In this document: positions 27,958 to 36,488 of the stretch, piece after piece
Layout: each line of letters opens with the position of its first letter
Numbering within the stretch: the first letter of the stretch is position 1
NCBI GenBank assembly: GCA_029245955.1
Contig: JAQWOH010000089.1
Coordinates: forward strand, 1 to 64,000
DNA length: 64,000 nt
Direction of reading: 5' to 3'
DNA from: Fuerstiella sp.
Lineage (GTDB): Bacteria > Planctomycetota > Planctomycetia > Planctomycetales > Planctomycetaceae
Position numbers and translations under genes: made by a program
The notes under the pieces: generated by a model
Told to the model about the DNA's origin: nothing
Seen by the model: only the letters and a program-made list of their open reading frames with translations
Databases searched by the model: none

Positions 27958-28965
27958 TTGCCTTGCGCCATGCAATTTGTGATCATTACAATTCTCGGCT
28001 GTTTTCTGGGGCGAATCGGAGCCGGTTGGTCCGCCGTAATGCTGGCCGACATGAACTCCGGTGGTTTGCTGAATTGCCCCAGATGCGGTTCTACCGTGTC
28101 ACATCGGCAGCGCTGGTTTGATTGCCGGCCGATCCGCTGCGGCTGCAAAGCGAGGCCTGTTAAGTGGCACATCGGGGCGACATTCGGACTGGGCGGACTG
28201 TTCCTGGCGTTTTCATGGCTGGTACTGGAAGCCAACTGTCAGGCCGTTCATGAAGTGCGTCCGGATTTGCCGCTGTTGTACCTTCGCCTGCCATACCAAC
28301 TGACATTGATCTTTTTTCTGTGGGTGGCGACGCTGACTGATCTGCTGGACTACGTTATTCCTGACGAAGTCATCTATTCAGGAATCGTAATCGCGCTGGT
28401 GGCGTCCGTCACCAGTGGAGATCTCCAGATGATGCATCTCTGGGTGAATTGGGATGATGCAGTGGCTGGACTGCGAGGTCCGTCGATTCCGGAGTGGATT
28501 AGGGGTTTTCACAGATTACATGGACTTGCATGGAGCATGGCCGGGCTGCTGACCGGAGGATCTCTGACCTGGCTGGTGCGGCGGGTGTCACACTGGATTC
28601 TGGGATACCCGGCGCTGGGTCTGGGGGATGTGACCTTGATGGCAATGGTAGGGGCGTTCGTTGGTTGGCAGGCGACGTTATGCGCTCTTGCGATTTCGCC
28701 GCTCGCAGGAATCCTTATTGGGATCCTTGTCAGGCTGCTGACCGGACGCAGCTTTGTCGCTTACGGGCCGTATCTTGCGCTGTCTGCTGTGCTGGTCATG
28801 GGCGCCTGGCGGTGGCTGTGGGCGGACTTTTTTACGCTGCGAGACATCTTCAGTCACGGGCCATCGGTAATCGGGCTGATCGCATTTTCCTTTGTTGTAT
28901 TGTGCGTGCTGCTGTTTCTGCTGCGGCTGTTTCGGACACTGCCGACAGAAGGCTTGCGACGGTAA
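27958..28965 (+). CDS. Prepilin peptidase (A24, type IV leader peptidase family)
   Basis: 335 residues, polytopic. The two catalytic aspartates of this aspartyl protease family are visible: Asp128 in WVATLTDLLDYVIPDE and Asp224 in the GxGD-type motif ALGLGDVTLMA. An N-terminal cysteine cluster (Cys40, Cys43, Cys56, Cys61, Cys63) replaces the usual two CxxC pairs of PilD and may still bind zinc. Seven or so membrane helices follow. The enzyme removes the leader of type IV prepilins and pseudopilins; the DUF1559 protein at 16621 is a likely type of substrate. The interval to glnB is shared by divergent promoters. The start is the first ATG; a second ATG four codons later is possible. Confidence 0.85.
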   Translation: MPCAMQFVIITILGCFLGRIGAGWSAVMLADMNSGGLLNCPRCGSTVSHRQRWFDCRPIRCGCKARPVKWHIGATFGLGGLFLAFSWLVLEANCQAVHEVRPDLPLLYLRLPYQLTLIFFLWVATLTDLLDYVIPDEVIYSGIVIALVASVTSGDLQMMHLWVNWDDAVAGLRGPSIPEWIRGFHRLHGLAWSMAGLLTGGSLTWLVRRVSHWILGYPALGLGDVTLMAMVGAFVGWQATLCALAISPLAGILIGILVRLLTGRSFVAYGPYLALSAVLVMGAWRWLWADFFTLRDIFSHGPSVIGLIAFSFVVLCVLLFLLRLFRTLPTEGLRR

Positions 28966-29054
28966 ACTGCTTAGCACTGAGGAACTGCCGTGAAGTCGTT
29001 GCAGCGTTTCCTGGTTCGGAGCGGCCACTCAGGTGGACTCACGCACCTGACTGC

Positions 29055-29579
29055 TTAGATCATGTCCAGTTTGCAATGTCGGCGTGAGGGCGGCTTGGCG
29101 CATTCGGCGCAGATGCCGTACCCCTCCAGACGATGGCCGACCATGCGGAATCCCATCTCCATGGCAACCTTCTCAAGGATCGCCGAGATCTCTTCGTTAC
29201 GAAATTCAAGCAGGCTATTACATTTTTCGCATATGAAATGATCGTGCTGAGGATAACCGTAGTCGTGTTCGTAAACTTCACGATCGTTTGTTCGAGCAAC
29301 TTTTCGGATCAGTCCGGCTTCTTCAAGCGAGCTGACGGTTCGGTAAACGGTGGCTCGACTGACTCGCCTTCCATCGACGGGCTTGTCCAGTCTGGCGACG
29401 ATTTCATCGACGTCGAAGTGTTCGTGGTCCGAAAATATCTCACGAACGATGATGTCCCGTTCCTGTGTCAGTCTCATGTTTCGAGTCGACAGGAACTCGG
29501 TGAATTTCTCAACCGGAGAAGCGGCGACTTCTTTTGGGGCAAAATTACTCACGTATGACCTCAACTCAGCGAACGACAC
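29055..29579 (-). CDS. Fur family metal-responsive transcriptional regulator
   Basis: 174 residues from a GTG at 29579; shorter starts are possible because the first 25 residues are not family-conserved. Winged-helix DNA-binding domain: TRNMRLTQERDIIVREIF, HFDVDEIVARL, RRVSRATVYRTVSSLEEAGLI. The metal-binding C-terminal part has HDHFICEKCNSLLEF (Cys117, Cys120) and GYGICAEC (Cys157, Cys160), a structural zinc site as in Fur, Zur and PerR. Which metal or signal it senses cannot be determined. It is not adjacent to an obvious metal-transport gene. No clear Fur box was recognised near it. Confidence 0.92.
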   Translation of the reverse strand: MSFAELRSYVSNFAPKEVAASPVEKFTEFLSTRNMRLTQERDIIVREIFSDHEHFDVDEIVARLDKPVDGRRVSRATVYRTVSSLEEAGLIRKVARTNDREVYEHDYGYPQHDHFICEKCNSLLEFRNEEISAILEKVAMEMGFRMVGHRLEGYGICAECAKPPSRRHCKLDMI

Positions 29580-29737
29580 CGGATTCGGACAAATTCAAAC
29601 GGGACAGACCGGCTGACGGAAAGACCACAGAAAAACTTTCGCGGACTTTTACGCTTTTGGTCGATAATGTCCGTATTTCAACGCCATGCGGCCGTTTGCG
29701 AAAGGAGCGGAAGCCGCTTTCTCATTATGAGACCGGA

Positions 29738-29998
29738 TTACCGGGATTGATCGCCGTTTTCGATCGCGTTCCGCATGCGTCGCATCGCTTCATCCAGCAA
29801 TTCGTCAGAATCATAGCACCCTCGATCGATGGCCTCCCGGATAGTCCGCAGCTTTTCGGCTCGCAGCATGGCTTCTTCTGCGGGCGTGATGGTCTCGGCC
29901 TCCGGAGCACCGGGATCTTCCTGTTCCGCCGCCGGCAGCGTATCGGCGTTGAGTACATCGCCGGCGGAGTTCAGGCGGTTTGGTGAGGAAGGCGACAT
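29738..29998 (-). CDS. Small FlgM-like (anti-sigma-28-type) protein, tentative
   Basis: 86 residues from the ATG at 29998. The upstream extension of the frame is Arg/Cys-rich and not convincing. The N-terminal half is disordered in composition (Ser, Pro, Ala, Glu). The C-terminal helix-rich segment reads RAEKLRTIREAIDRGCYDS then DELLDEAMRRMRNAI, which has the pattern of FlgM anti-sigma factors (K-x-x-x-I-R-x-x-I-x-x-G-x-Y, followed by a helix). In flagellated bacteria FlgM holds sigma-28 until export. No flagellar gene is in the window, and the similarity is short, so the call is an inference. The gene lies downstream of the hypothetical exported protein at 30129. Confidence 0.5.
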   Translation of the reverse strand: MSPSSPNRLNSAGDVLNADTLPAAEQEDPGAPEAETITPAEEAMLRAEKLRTIREAIDRGCYDSDELLDEAMRRMRNAIENGDQSR

Positions 29999-30128
29999 CA
30001 GCCGGGTTAATTCAGATTCGTGGAAAATGCGAGATTGACCCGCGCATCGTACGACCGCTACAGCAAGGCGTCTACTTGAAAGCGCGTAAAACTGACACCG
30101 GACAGTGTCTGTTGACGTAAACGTCCGT

Positions 30129-30980
30129 CTAATCTGACTTTGGGGGCAACAAAGTTTTTGGGACGGCGCCCTCAGCGGCCGTGTCCTCTGGGGGGGACAG
30201 ATCTTTTCCAAAGACCGCAAGAATACCGGCCGGGATCTCAAACCGTTCCGGTTTCTCTTCGACCTTGTGGTTGATTTTGTCTGCGAGTTTGTCGCTTTCC
30301 TTCGCGACGCGGCGTTTGATGACTGACTGGATGGACTCGCCTAACAGGCGAACTCCGCCACCTTTCGCATGACTGATTCTGCGCAGTCGAAAGCCTTCCA
30401 TCTTTACATTTGCCGCTTCCACCTGTGGCAGTATTCTCAGCTTTCCTCCGCCATCGGTCCTGACCAGCCGATTGCGAAACTCTACGTCCGCCACGAATGT
30501 GAGATCTGCCTCGGCCACCGCCGAGATGCTGTACAGCTTGAGGCCAAGATTCCACTGCTGTTGCTGTCCGTGTACGTTCAGCCGAGTTGATGCGCGAATG
30601 CGATAGCGTGTTCTGCCCTCGTTTTTTTCGGGCAGCAGCGATATCCTAAGTTGAAAGAACTCTGCGGGGTCTACGAGTACGGCTGTGACTCGACGCCACG
30701 TTCCGTGTCTGGCGTCCTTCCAGCGTCGAGATGTATGGACTTTCAGCCCCTTCACCTTTACGTTGAGGCCGGACTGCACGCGTTTCGTCTTACCCCAGTC
30801 GTCGTGGTCCCGGAACGATTCGGGCAGGAGCAGGATGGCCATTCCCTTCACGAACTGAACTGCGTGCGACGGTAACGGGGTTTCGTTTTCCGGTCCGACT
30901 GAGACATTCTGAATACTACTGCCCGCACAACTAAACGTTGTCGCAATCACAGCGGGAATCACCAGCAGTCTGTGGATCAT
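30129..30980 (-). CDS. Hypothetical exported protein
   Basis: 283 residues with AAGGAAC ahead of the ATG. The N-terminus MIHRLLVIPAVIATTFSCAGSS is a signal peptide, possibly a lipoprotein with a poor lipobox (TFSC). The body appears mostly beta (VKGLKVHTSRRW, GTWRRVTAVLVD, FFQLRISLLPEK, RYRIRASTRLNVHG, LKLYSISAVAEADLTFVADVEF), ending in a basic helix (IKRRVAKESDKLADKINHKV). The arrangement recalls lipid-binding beta-barrels with a long helix, but I cannot place it in a family. It may be co-transcribed with the small downstream gene at 29738. Confidence 0.65.
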   Translation of the reverse strand: MIHRLLVIPAVIATTFSCAGSSIQNVSVGPENETPLPSHAVQFVKGMAILLLPESFRDHDDWGKTKRVQSGLNVKVKGLKVHTSRRWKDARHGTWRRVTAVLVDPAEFFQLRISLLPEKNEGRTRYRIRASTRLNVHGQQQQWNLGLKLYSISAVAEADLTFVADVEFRNRLVRTDGGGKLRILPQVEAANVKMEGFRLRRISHAKGGGVRLLGESIQSVIKRRVAKESDKLADKINHKVEEKPERFEIPAGILAVFGKDLSPPEDTAAEGAVPKTLLPPKSD

Positions 30981-31064
30981 GGTTGTTCCTTCAACCAGAC
31001 GGTCAATGAGCGTAAGTGTAAGTACCGGCAGCAGCAGTGCTCAGTCTCGGACTGACACCCGGCA

Positions 31065-32138
31065 TCACTTTGAGTACGGCCCCGAGCCGACGAGTTCCTG
31101 ATTAGCGAATCCTTTTTCCACACAGGCACGAACAGCATCTGCCGTGGACAGTACATCCTGCTTTGACACGTCAATATGTGTCGCCGCTCTCATTCTCTGA
31201 CCTCCCATTGGTCCAATGCGGACGTCACGTTCCTTCAATGCCGCGGCCAGTTGTACCGCTGTACCCAGCTCAGCACTGATCTCAAAGAACACAAGATTCG
31301 ATTCGGTTGCATCCGGACGGGCGTCGATTCCATCAATGGCAGCCAGCCTCGTTGCCAGCAGTTGAGCATTATCGTGATCCTGCTGCAGTCGGTCCACATT
31401 GTTTTCCAGAGCGTAAATCGCTGCGGCTGCAACAATCCCGGACTGCCGCAGCGCGCCGCCAAACATTTTTCTGACACGCCGAGCCAGGTGCATGTCCTCG
31501 GCCGTCCCCACCAGCACTGACCCCATCGGACATCCCAGTCCCTTGCTGAAGCAGATGGAAACCGTATCGAAGCAGGCCGCCGCGTCCGCCGCCGAGTAGC
31601 CTCCCGCCACGATGGCATTGAAGAACCGAGCTCCGTCCAGGTGCATTTTCAGGTCGTTGTCGCGTGACCAGCCGGACACCTGCTGCAGTTGTTCCAGCGG
31701 ATAGACGAAGCCCCCCGCGATATTCGTTGTGTTCTCCAGACACACCAGCCGGGTACGACAGTAATGCTGATCGGCCACGCGAGGCTGTCCGGCAAGATCG
31801 TCTACGCTCAACATTCCCTTCGCTGCATTAATCTGGCGAACGGTGACGCCGCTGAGTACTGCGGGGCCGCCAGCTTCGAAGATTCCGATGTGGCCTGTGT
31901 GGTTAATCAGTAACTCGTCGCCCGGCATGCAATTAACACGGATTCCCATCTGATTCGACTGCGTCCCCGAACAGGCGAAGACAGCAGCCTCCTTGCCCAG
32001 CATTTCCGCGATCATCGTTTCCAGACGATTGACGGTCGGATCTTCTCTCATCATGTCGTCACCGACTTCGGCATCGAACATCGCCTGCTTCATCGCGGAT
32101 GTGGGCTTCGTAACGGTATCGCTGCGCAGGTCAATCAT
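31065..32138 (-). CDS. ltaE: Low-specificity L-threonine aldolase
   Basis: 357 residues. The enzyme is PLP-dependent and splits L-threonine or L-allo-threonine to glycine and acetaldehyde. The N-terminus MIDLRSDTVTKPTSAMKQAM is diagnostic. The PLP lysine is Lys199 in the block SICFSKGLGCPMGSVLVG; the Asp that contacts the pyridine nitrogen lies in LKMHLDGARFFNA. The fold type I length is as expected. It is divergent from hisD (191 bases between starts), so regulation could be shared, but there is no sequence proof. The gene supplies glycine and may act in amino acid turnover. Confidence 0.93.
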   Translation of the reverse strand: MIDLRSDTVTKPTSAMKQAMFDAEVGDDMMREDPTVNRLETMIAEMLGKEAAVFACSGTQSNQMGIRVNCMPGDELLINHTGHIGIFEAGGPAVLSGVTVRQINAAKGMLSVDDLAGQPRVADQHYCRTRLVCLENTTNIAGGFVYPLEQLQQVSGWSRDNDLKMHLDGARFFNAIVAGGYSAADAAACFDTVSICFSKGLGCPMGSVLVGTAEDMHLARRVRKMFGGALRQSGIVAAAAIYALENNVDRLQQDHDNAQLLATRLAAIDGIDARPDATESNLVFFEISAELGTAVQLAAALKERDVRIGPMGGQRMRAATHIDVSKQDVLSTADAVRACVEKGFANQELVGSGPYSK

Positions 32139-32329
32139 GTTTCAGGTACGTCCTGCACGAGTAAACGGCGTCGGGCATATCAACAAAGCGAGAAAGACGT
32201 TGAACCCGCTGAGAATCTCCAGCCTGGGACTGTACTTTGAGAATTCACACGGTTCAATCATCTCCAGATCTGCTTGAACGAAAAACAGGCAGGGCGAATC
32301 CGGATTCCGCAGCCCCCCCCAAGAAATTG

Positions 32330-33706
32330 ATGACCGTCACACCTTTCAATATCACCTTCATCGACTGCCGCCAGGGCGGGGCCGAAGATCTGTTCCGCGA
32401 ACTTCGAAACAAACTCAGCCCGCGGGGCGATGTCGTTTCCGAAGCGGGGCGACAACGCACCATCGAACTTTTTGGTGAAGCACTCAGTCCACTTGATGTC
32501 GTACAGCGAATCTGCGAGGACGTGCGCACTACCGGGGTAGACGCTGTTCTCGATTACACTGCCAGGCTGGACGGAAAACAACTGACACCGGAAACGATTC
32601 GCGTGCAGCCGGAAGAATTTGAAGCTGCCACAGACGCCGTTTCATCCGGTTTTCTGCAAACGGTGCGGCAGATTCGTGACAACGTTGCGGAGTTCCAGTC
32701 GGCCGTGCTGCCAGCAGACGCTGTCGTGACGCGATCTGTGAACGACGGCACGGTTGAGCTGAGGCAGCGTCATCTGCCCATGAAACGTGTCGGGATCTGT
32801 GTGCCCGGGGGAGCCGCAGCTTATCCGTCCACCGTCCTGATGACGGCCGTGCCTGCAATAACAGCCGGCGTGCCTGAGATCGCCGTCGTGGTGCCGCCGA
32901 CGGAATTTGGTGGATACAACAACGACATGCTGGCCACTTGTCACGAAATCGGCATCACCGAAGTTTATCGCGTGGGCGGTGCTCAGGCAGTGGCCGCGCT
33001 TGCTTACGGAGTGGACAGGATTACTCGAGTTGACAAGATCGTTGGCCCCGGAAATCTGTTTGTGGCGCTGGCCAAGCAGCACGTGTTTGGTGATGTGGAC
33101 ATTGACAGTATTGCCGGCCCCAGCGAAGTCATCGTTCTGGCCGACGCATCCGCGAAGGCCGAATTCATCGCAGCAGATCTCATTTCGCAGGCCGAACACA
33201 GTCCGGGATCCGGTGTGCTGATTACATGGCATGAGCCGCTGATCGCGGAAGTCCGCGGAGCACTGGACCGACAACTTGCTGAATTGCAGCGAGGCGATCT
33301 GGCGCGGCAGAGTCTGGTCGACTATGGAGCTTTGATTCTGGCTGGCGACGAATCAGAGGCCGCCGAGCTGACTGACATGCTGGCTCCCGAGCACCTGCAC
33401 ATTTCTATGGCCGATCCCGAATCGATGCTGTCACGGATTCAAAACGCCGGCGCCATTTTTATGGGGCATTATACACCCGTGGCGATCGGCGACTATGTGG
33501 CCGGACCGTCTCACGTTTTGCCCACCGGCGGCACAGCACGCTTTGCCAACGGGTTGGCGTCGACAGATTTCATGAAACGCAGTTCGGTGATTTGCTATGA
33601 CAGGCAATCGCTTGCCGGCGACGCTGATGTTGTGCGTCTGATGGCTGAAAAAGAAGGGCTCACCGCCCACAGTGCCAGTGTGGATGTTCGTCTGCGTGAC
33701 TCGTGA
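32330..33706 (+). CDS. hisD: Histidinol dehydrogenase
   Basis: 458 residues from the ATG at 32330; the frame is open upstream to 32237, but the extra 31 residues are not HisD-like and cross a run of eight C. HisD oxidises L-histidinol to histidine in two NAD-dependent steps with zinc. Motifs: VGICVPGGAAAYPSTVLM, IVGPGNLFVALAKQHVFG, IDSIAGPSEVIVLAD, the zinc and active-site region QAEHSPGSGVL and PEHLHI. A C-terminal GPSHVLPTGGTARF follows. It is separate from hisHA at 14-15 kb, so the histidine pathway is dispersed in this genome. A weak hairpin lies just after the stop codon. Confidence 0.95.
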   Translation: MTVTPFNITFIDCRQGGAEDLFRELRNKLSPRGDVVSEAGRQRTIELFGEALSPLDVVQRICEDVRTTGVDAVLDYTARLDGKQLTPETIRVQPEEFEAATDAVSSGFLQTVRQIRDNVAEFQSAVLPADAVVTRSVNDGTVELRQRHLPMKRVGICVPGGAAAYPSTVLMTAVPAITAGVPEIAVVVPPTEFGGYNNDMLATCHEIGITEVYRVGGAQAVAALAYGVDRITRVDKIVGPGNLFVALAKQHVFGDVDIDSIAGPSEVIVLADASAKAEFIAADLISQAEHSPGSGVLITWHEPLIAEVRGALDRQLAELQRGDLARQSLVDYGALILAGDESEAAELTDMLAPEHLHISMADPESMLSRIQNAGAIFMGHYTPVAIGDYVAGPSHVLPTGGTARFANGLASTDFMKRSSVICYDRQSLAGDADVVRLMAEKEGLTAHSASVDVRLRDS

Positions 33707-33713
33707 ACATTCC

Positions 33714-33731
33714 CAGATCACTTTCGATCTG
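33714..33731 (+). terminator. Short hairpin after hisD
   Basis: Perfect 6-base stem CAGATC / GATCTG with a 6-base loop, 8 bases beyond the hisD stop. No T-run follows, so it is at best a weak terminator. Confidence 0.25.
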
Positions 33732-33775
33732 ATCTGCAGCAACTGATCGTCTATCACAATTGAAAGAATCATCAG

Positions 33776-34753
33776 ATGATTACGGCAACGGAACAGTCCT
33801 GCGACGGGCAACGCACCGAAGGAGGCTCTGTTTTTCCACTTCTCATCAGGTGTGATTCCAGTGACGCTACTCTGGCCCGGACAGAAGCATGGATCGTACA
33901 GAACAGTGAGGAACTGAGTGCCAAAGCTGCGACACACGGGGCGGTGCTGTTCCGAGGTTTTCCGCTGGCCACTGACCACGATTTCGACACCTTCGTTGCG
34001 GCGTTTGGTTTACCGAATTTTACGTACGAAGATTCGCTGTCGAACGCTGTACGCAGGAATCGGACCGCTCGAGTCTTTACGGCCAATGAAGCACCAGCGG
34101 ATGTGAATATCTGTCTGCATCACGAAATGGCGCAGACGCCGATTTACCCTTCGAAACTGTTCTTTTTTTGTGAGAAGGCAGCAGAACAGGGCGGCGCGAC
34201 TCCACTTTGTCGCAGCGATATTCTGTTCGACCGGATGACGAAGGAAATGCCGCAGTTTGCGTCGGACTGTGCAGACAAAGGACTGCTGTACTCACACGTC
34301 ATGCCGGCCGTTGACGACGCTGCTTCCGGAATGGGTCGCAGCTGGCAAAGCACATGGAAAGCGTCGACTCCACAGGAAGCTGAAGCACGCATGACAGAAC
34401 TTGGCTATGCATGGGAATGGCAGGATGACGGTTGTCTGAAAGTTACTACTCCTCAGCTGCAGGCCGTGAAGCGGCTGCGAAATGGCGGGACAGTTTTTTT
34501 CAACCAGTTGATCGCGGCGTTTCACGGCTGGAAGGACGCACGCAATGATCCAGGGAAGTCAATTACGTTTGGTGACGGGGCACCGCTGGATTCGAGGACG
34601 ATGGATCGTGTGATCGAAATGGCCGAAGAGATTACCTTTGACGTCCCCTGGCAGGCCGGTGACGTGGCCCTGGTTGACAATTACGTCACCATGCACGGGC
34701 GACGAACGTTTCAGGGAACTCGCAAGGTGCTGGCATCGCTTGTGGCGTCGTGA
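33776..34753 (+). CDS. TauD/TfdA family (SyrP-like) Fe(II)/2-oxoglutarate oxygenase
   Basis: 325 residues. The metal-binding pair is His115-x-Glu117 in NICLHHEMAQTPIYPSKLFF, the HxE variant seen in SyrP and clavaminate synthase-like members rather than the HxD of TauD. The distal His is in VDNYVTMHGRRTFQGTRKV with the 2-oxoglutarate-binding Arg nearby. The N-terminal block THGAVLFRGFPLATDHDFDTF is typical. SyrP-like enzymes hydroxylate amino acids, often on carrier proteins in natural product synthesis; no NRPS or PKS gene is seen here, so the substrate is open. Located 70 bases after hisD. Its 3' end overlaps the convergent membrane glycosyltransferase by 68 bases. Confidence 0.88.
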   Translation: MITATEQSCDGQRTEGGSVFPLLIRCDSSDATLARTEAWIVQNSEELSAKAATHGAVLFRGFPLATDHDFDTFVAAFGLPNFTYEDSLSNAVRRNRTARVFTANEAPADVNICLHHEMAQTPIYPSKLFFFCEKAAEQGGATPLCRSDILFDRMTKEMPQFASDCADKGLLYSHVMPAVDDAASGMGRSWQSTWKASTPQEAEARMTELGYAWEWQDDGCLKVTTPQLQAVKRLRNGGTVFFNQLIAAFHGWKDARNDPGKSITFGDGAPLDSRTMDRVIEMAEEITFDVPWQAGDVALVDNYVTMHGRRTFQGTRKVLASLVAS

Positions 34754-36278
34754 CCATTACGTCACTGGACCCCATACGTTCGAATAGCGCTAAGGCGCAT
34801 TGCGCGTGGGTCGAATGCAGCGAGCGAAGTACCCAGCCATCAACAGGGTGATCAATCATCCATTCGGTACGGAACAAGTGTGAGTACACCCACACGCGGT
34901 CAACACCTGCATCCACCATTTGTAGTGGCAGACCGTCAGTGTGCAGATCGCGACGAATGGTGGGTGGTCCCGATACGATGCGATGCGATCTGCTGACGTA
35001 CCTGCGAAACCAAAGCCGGTCGAAGTGATTTGGTCCCGACCAGAAGTCCATCGATTGAGCCAGAAACGCATCCGATTTCTGCCAGTTGCGGCTGATGTGA
35101 CTGGATACGTCGTCGTATCCGGTCCCGGCAACCTGTGGTGACGTCAAAAGTCCGCTGGCTGCACAACAGGCCGCTGCCGCGCTGAAAACCATCGACAAAC
35201 GCCGGCCTGAGAAACGATGCAACAGGAATGCGATCAGTGGCAGATGAATCCATGCCCCCGTCAGCATATAGCGAGGCCACATCGCGTTCTGCGATGCCAC
35301 GGAAAGAATTTGCGTGGCTGTGAAGCCCGACAGCATGGCTCCCACGGCAATAATGCCGGCGGTTGTGTTTTCCACGTTCCTGTCCGCTGCACGCAGACTG
35401 TGCCAGAGAAAAAAGGCACAACTCAGATACAGGGCGATATACAGTGGCAGAGTCGTCATAAAGACGGAGAACGTGAGATGTGAAAAGATCAATGACGACG
35501 TGCGATGGAAGTACGCAGGAAAGTCGTCAATCTCAACCAGTGGATAGGGTGCTTCGACCTGGATGTAGAACAATGCGATCGGCACGACGGGAAGTGTGCA
35601 TGCACAAATGGTCAGGTTGGTCCTAATCGCGTGTCGCAGCGTGGCACGTCGACCGATCAGCATGGCGACCCAGATTAATACGTCGGCCAGCAGCATGTTC
35701 ACACCCAGGAAATGTGTCCACGGCAGAGCAATTCCGGTAAGCACAAAGACGGCTGTCGCTGTCTTTGTTCGCGCCGAACAAATCTGCAGCCATGCAAGGC
35801 AGTGCAGGCTGGCGAAAAATGTCAACGCCGCGTATGGCAGGCATTGGAAGCCCAGCTCGACCCAGATCGGGTTCAGAGCCATCGCGACCAACAGCAGTGA
35901 GCGCGACGTTTTGTCCCGGATCAGTCGCCGCAGCACGCGACTCCAGACAAACACCGTCGCGACAGAAAAGATGACGCTGGGTAGTCGCAGCAGCCAGTCC
36001 GGTGACGAACTATTGGCGATGGAGCCGACGATCAGTCGCACGAGTGGCGGGTGTGACGAGCCAGTCTCACACAGCGATGGCACAAATCCCAGATCGATCG
36101 CGTGTACAAACAGAAGCTCGTCGCCCAGCAGTCCCGTGGTTAGGGCTCGCAGCAGCAGCAACGAAGCGACTGCAGTCATGGTGCTGACCGTGACAACGTC
36201 GCTGACGCCCATCAGACCGTGGCCGGACGTGGGCGCGCGGGCGATTTCTGAGTGCGTTAAGGGTGACGCGTCAGCCAT
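34686..36278 (-). CDS. GT39-like integral membrane glycosyltransferase
   Basis: 530 residues from the ATG at 36278; the upstream extension is Arg/Ser-rich and unlikely to be coding. About ten membrane helices. The first external loop has the acidic motif TTGLLGDELLFVHAIDLG and SSHPPLVRLIVGSIANSS, as in GT-C enzymes of family 39/ArnT (polyprenyl-phosphate sugar donors). Later helices include FFASLHCLAWLQIC and ALPWTHFLGVNMLLADVLI. A large C-terminal periplasmic region begins around residue 390. Such proteins transfer sugars to lipids or proteins at the membrane surface; the acceptor is unknown. Its 3' end overlaps the TauD gene. Confidence 0.75.
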   Translation of the reverse strand: MADASPLTHSEIARAPTSGHGLMGVSDVVTVSTMTAVASLLLLRALTTGLLGDELLFVHAIDLGFVPSLCETGSSHPPLVRLIVGSIANSSSPDWLLRLPSVIFSVATVFVWSRVLRRLIRDKTSRSLLLVAMALNPIWVELGFQCLPYAALTFFASLHCLAWLQICSARTKTATAVFVLTGIALPWTHFLGVNMLLADVLIWVAMLIGRRATLRHAIRTNLTICACTLPVVPIALFYIQVEAPYPLVEIDDFPAYFHRTSSLIFSHLTFSVFMTTLPLYIALYLSCAFFLWHSLRAADRNVENTTAGIIAVGAMLSGFTATQILSVASQNAMWPRYMLTGAWIHLPLIAFLLHRFSGRRLSMVFSAAAACCAASGLLTSPQVAGTGYDDVSSHISRNWQKSDAFLAQSMDFWSGPNHFDRLWFRRYVSRSHRIVSGPPTIRRDLHTDGLPLQMVDAGVDRVWVYSHLFRTEWMIDHPVDGWVLRSLHSTHAQCALALFERMGSSDVMVTTPQAMPAPCEFPETFVARAW

Positions 36279-36488
36279 TGGCCTGTGTTTTACCGGGGGG
36301 AATAGACGATCAGACCAGCAGGAAACCTGTCGGCTTAACTGTAGCACGCGTGATCTGCGTATCCGGACCGATTGCAGCGGCGAGCGCTGCGCCGCGGACA
36401 TGGCAATCTGCGATGTCGGAACGTGACAGTCGTGTCAGTTATACAGACGCGGTCGGGACATGGCGCCAGACACCAGAGAGCATCTGTC

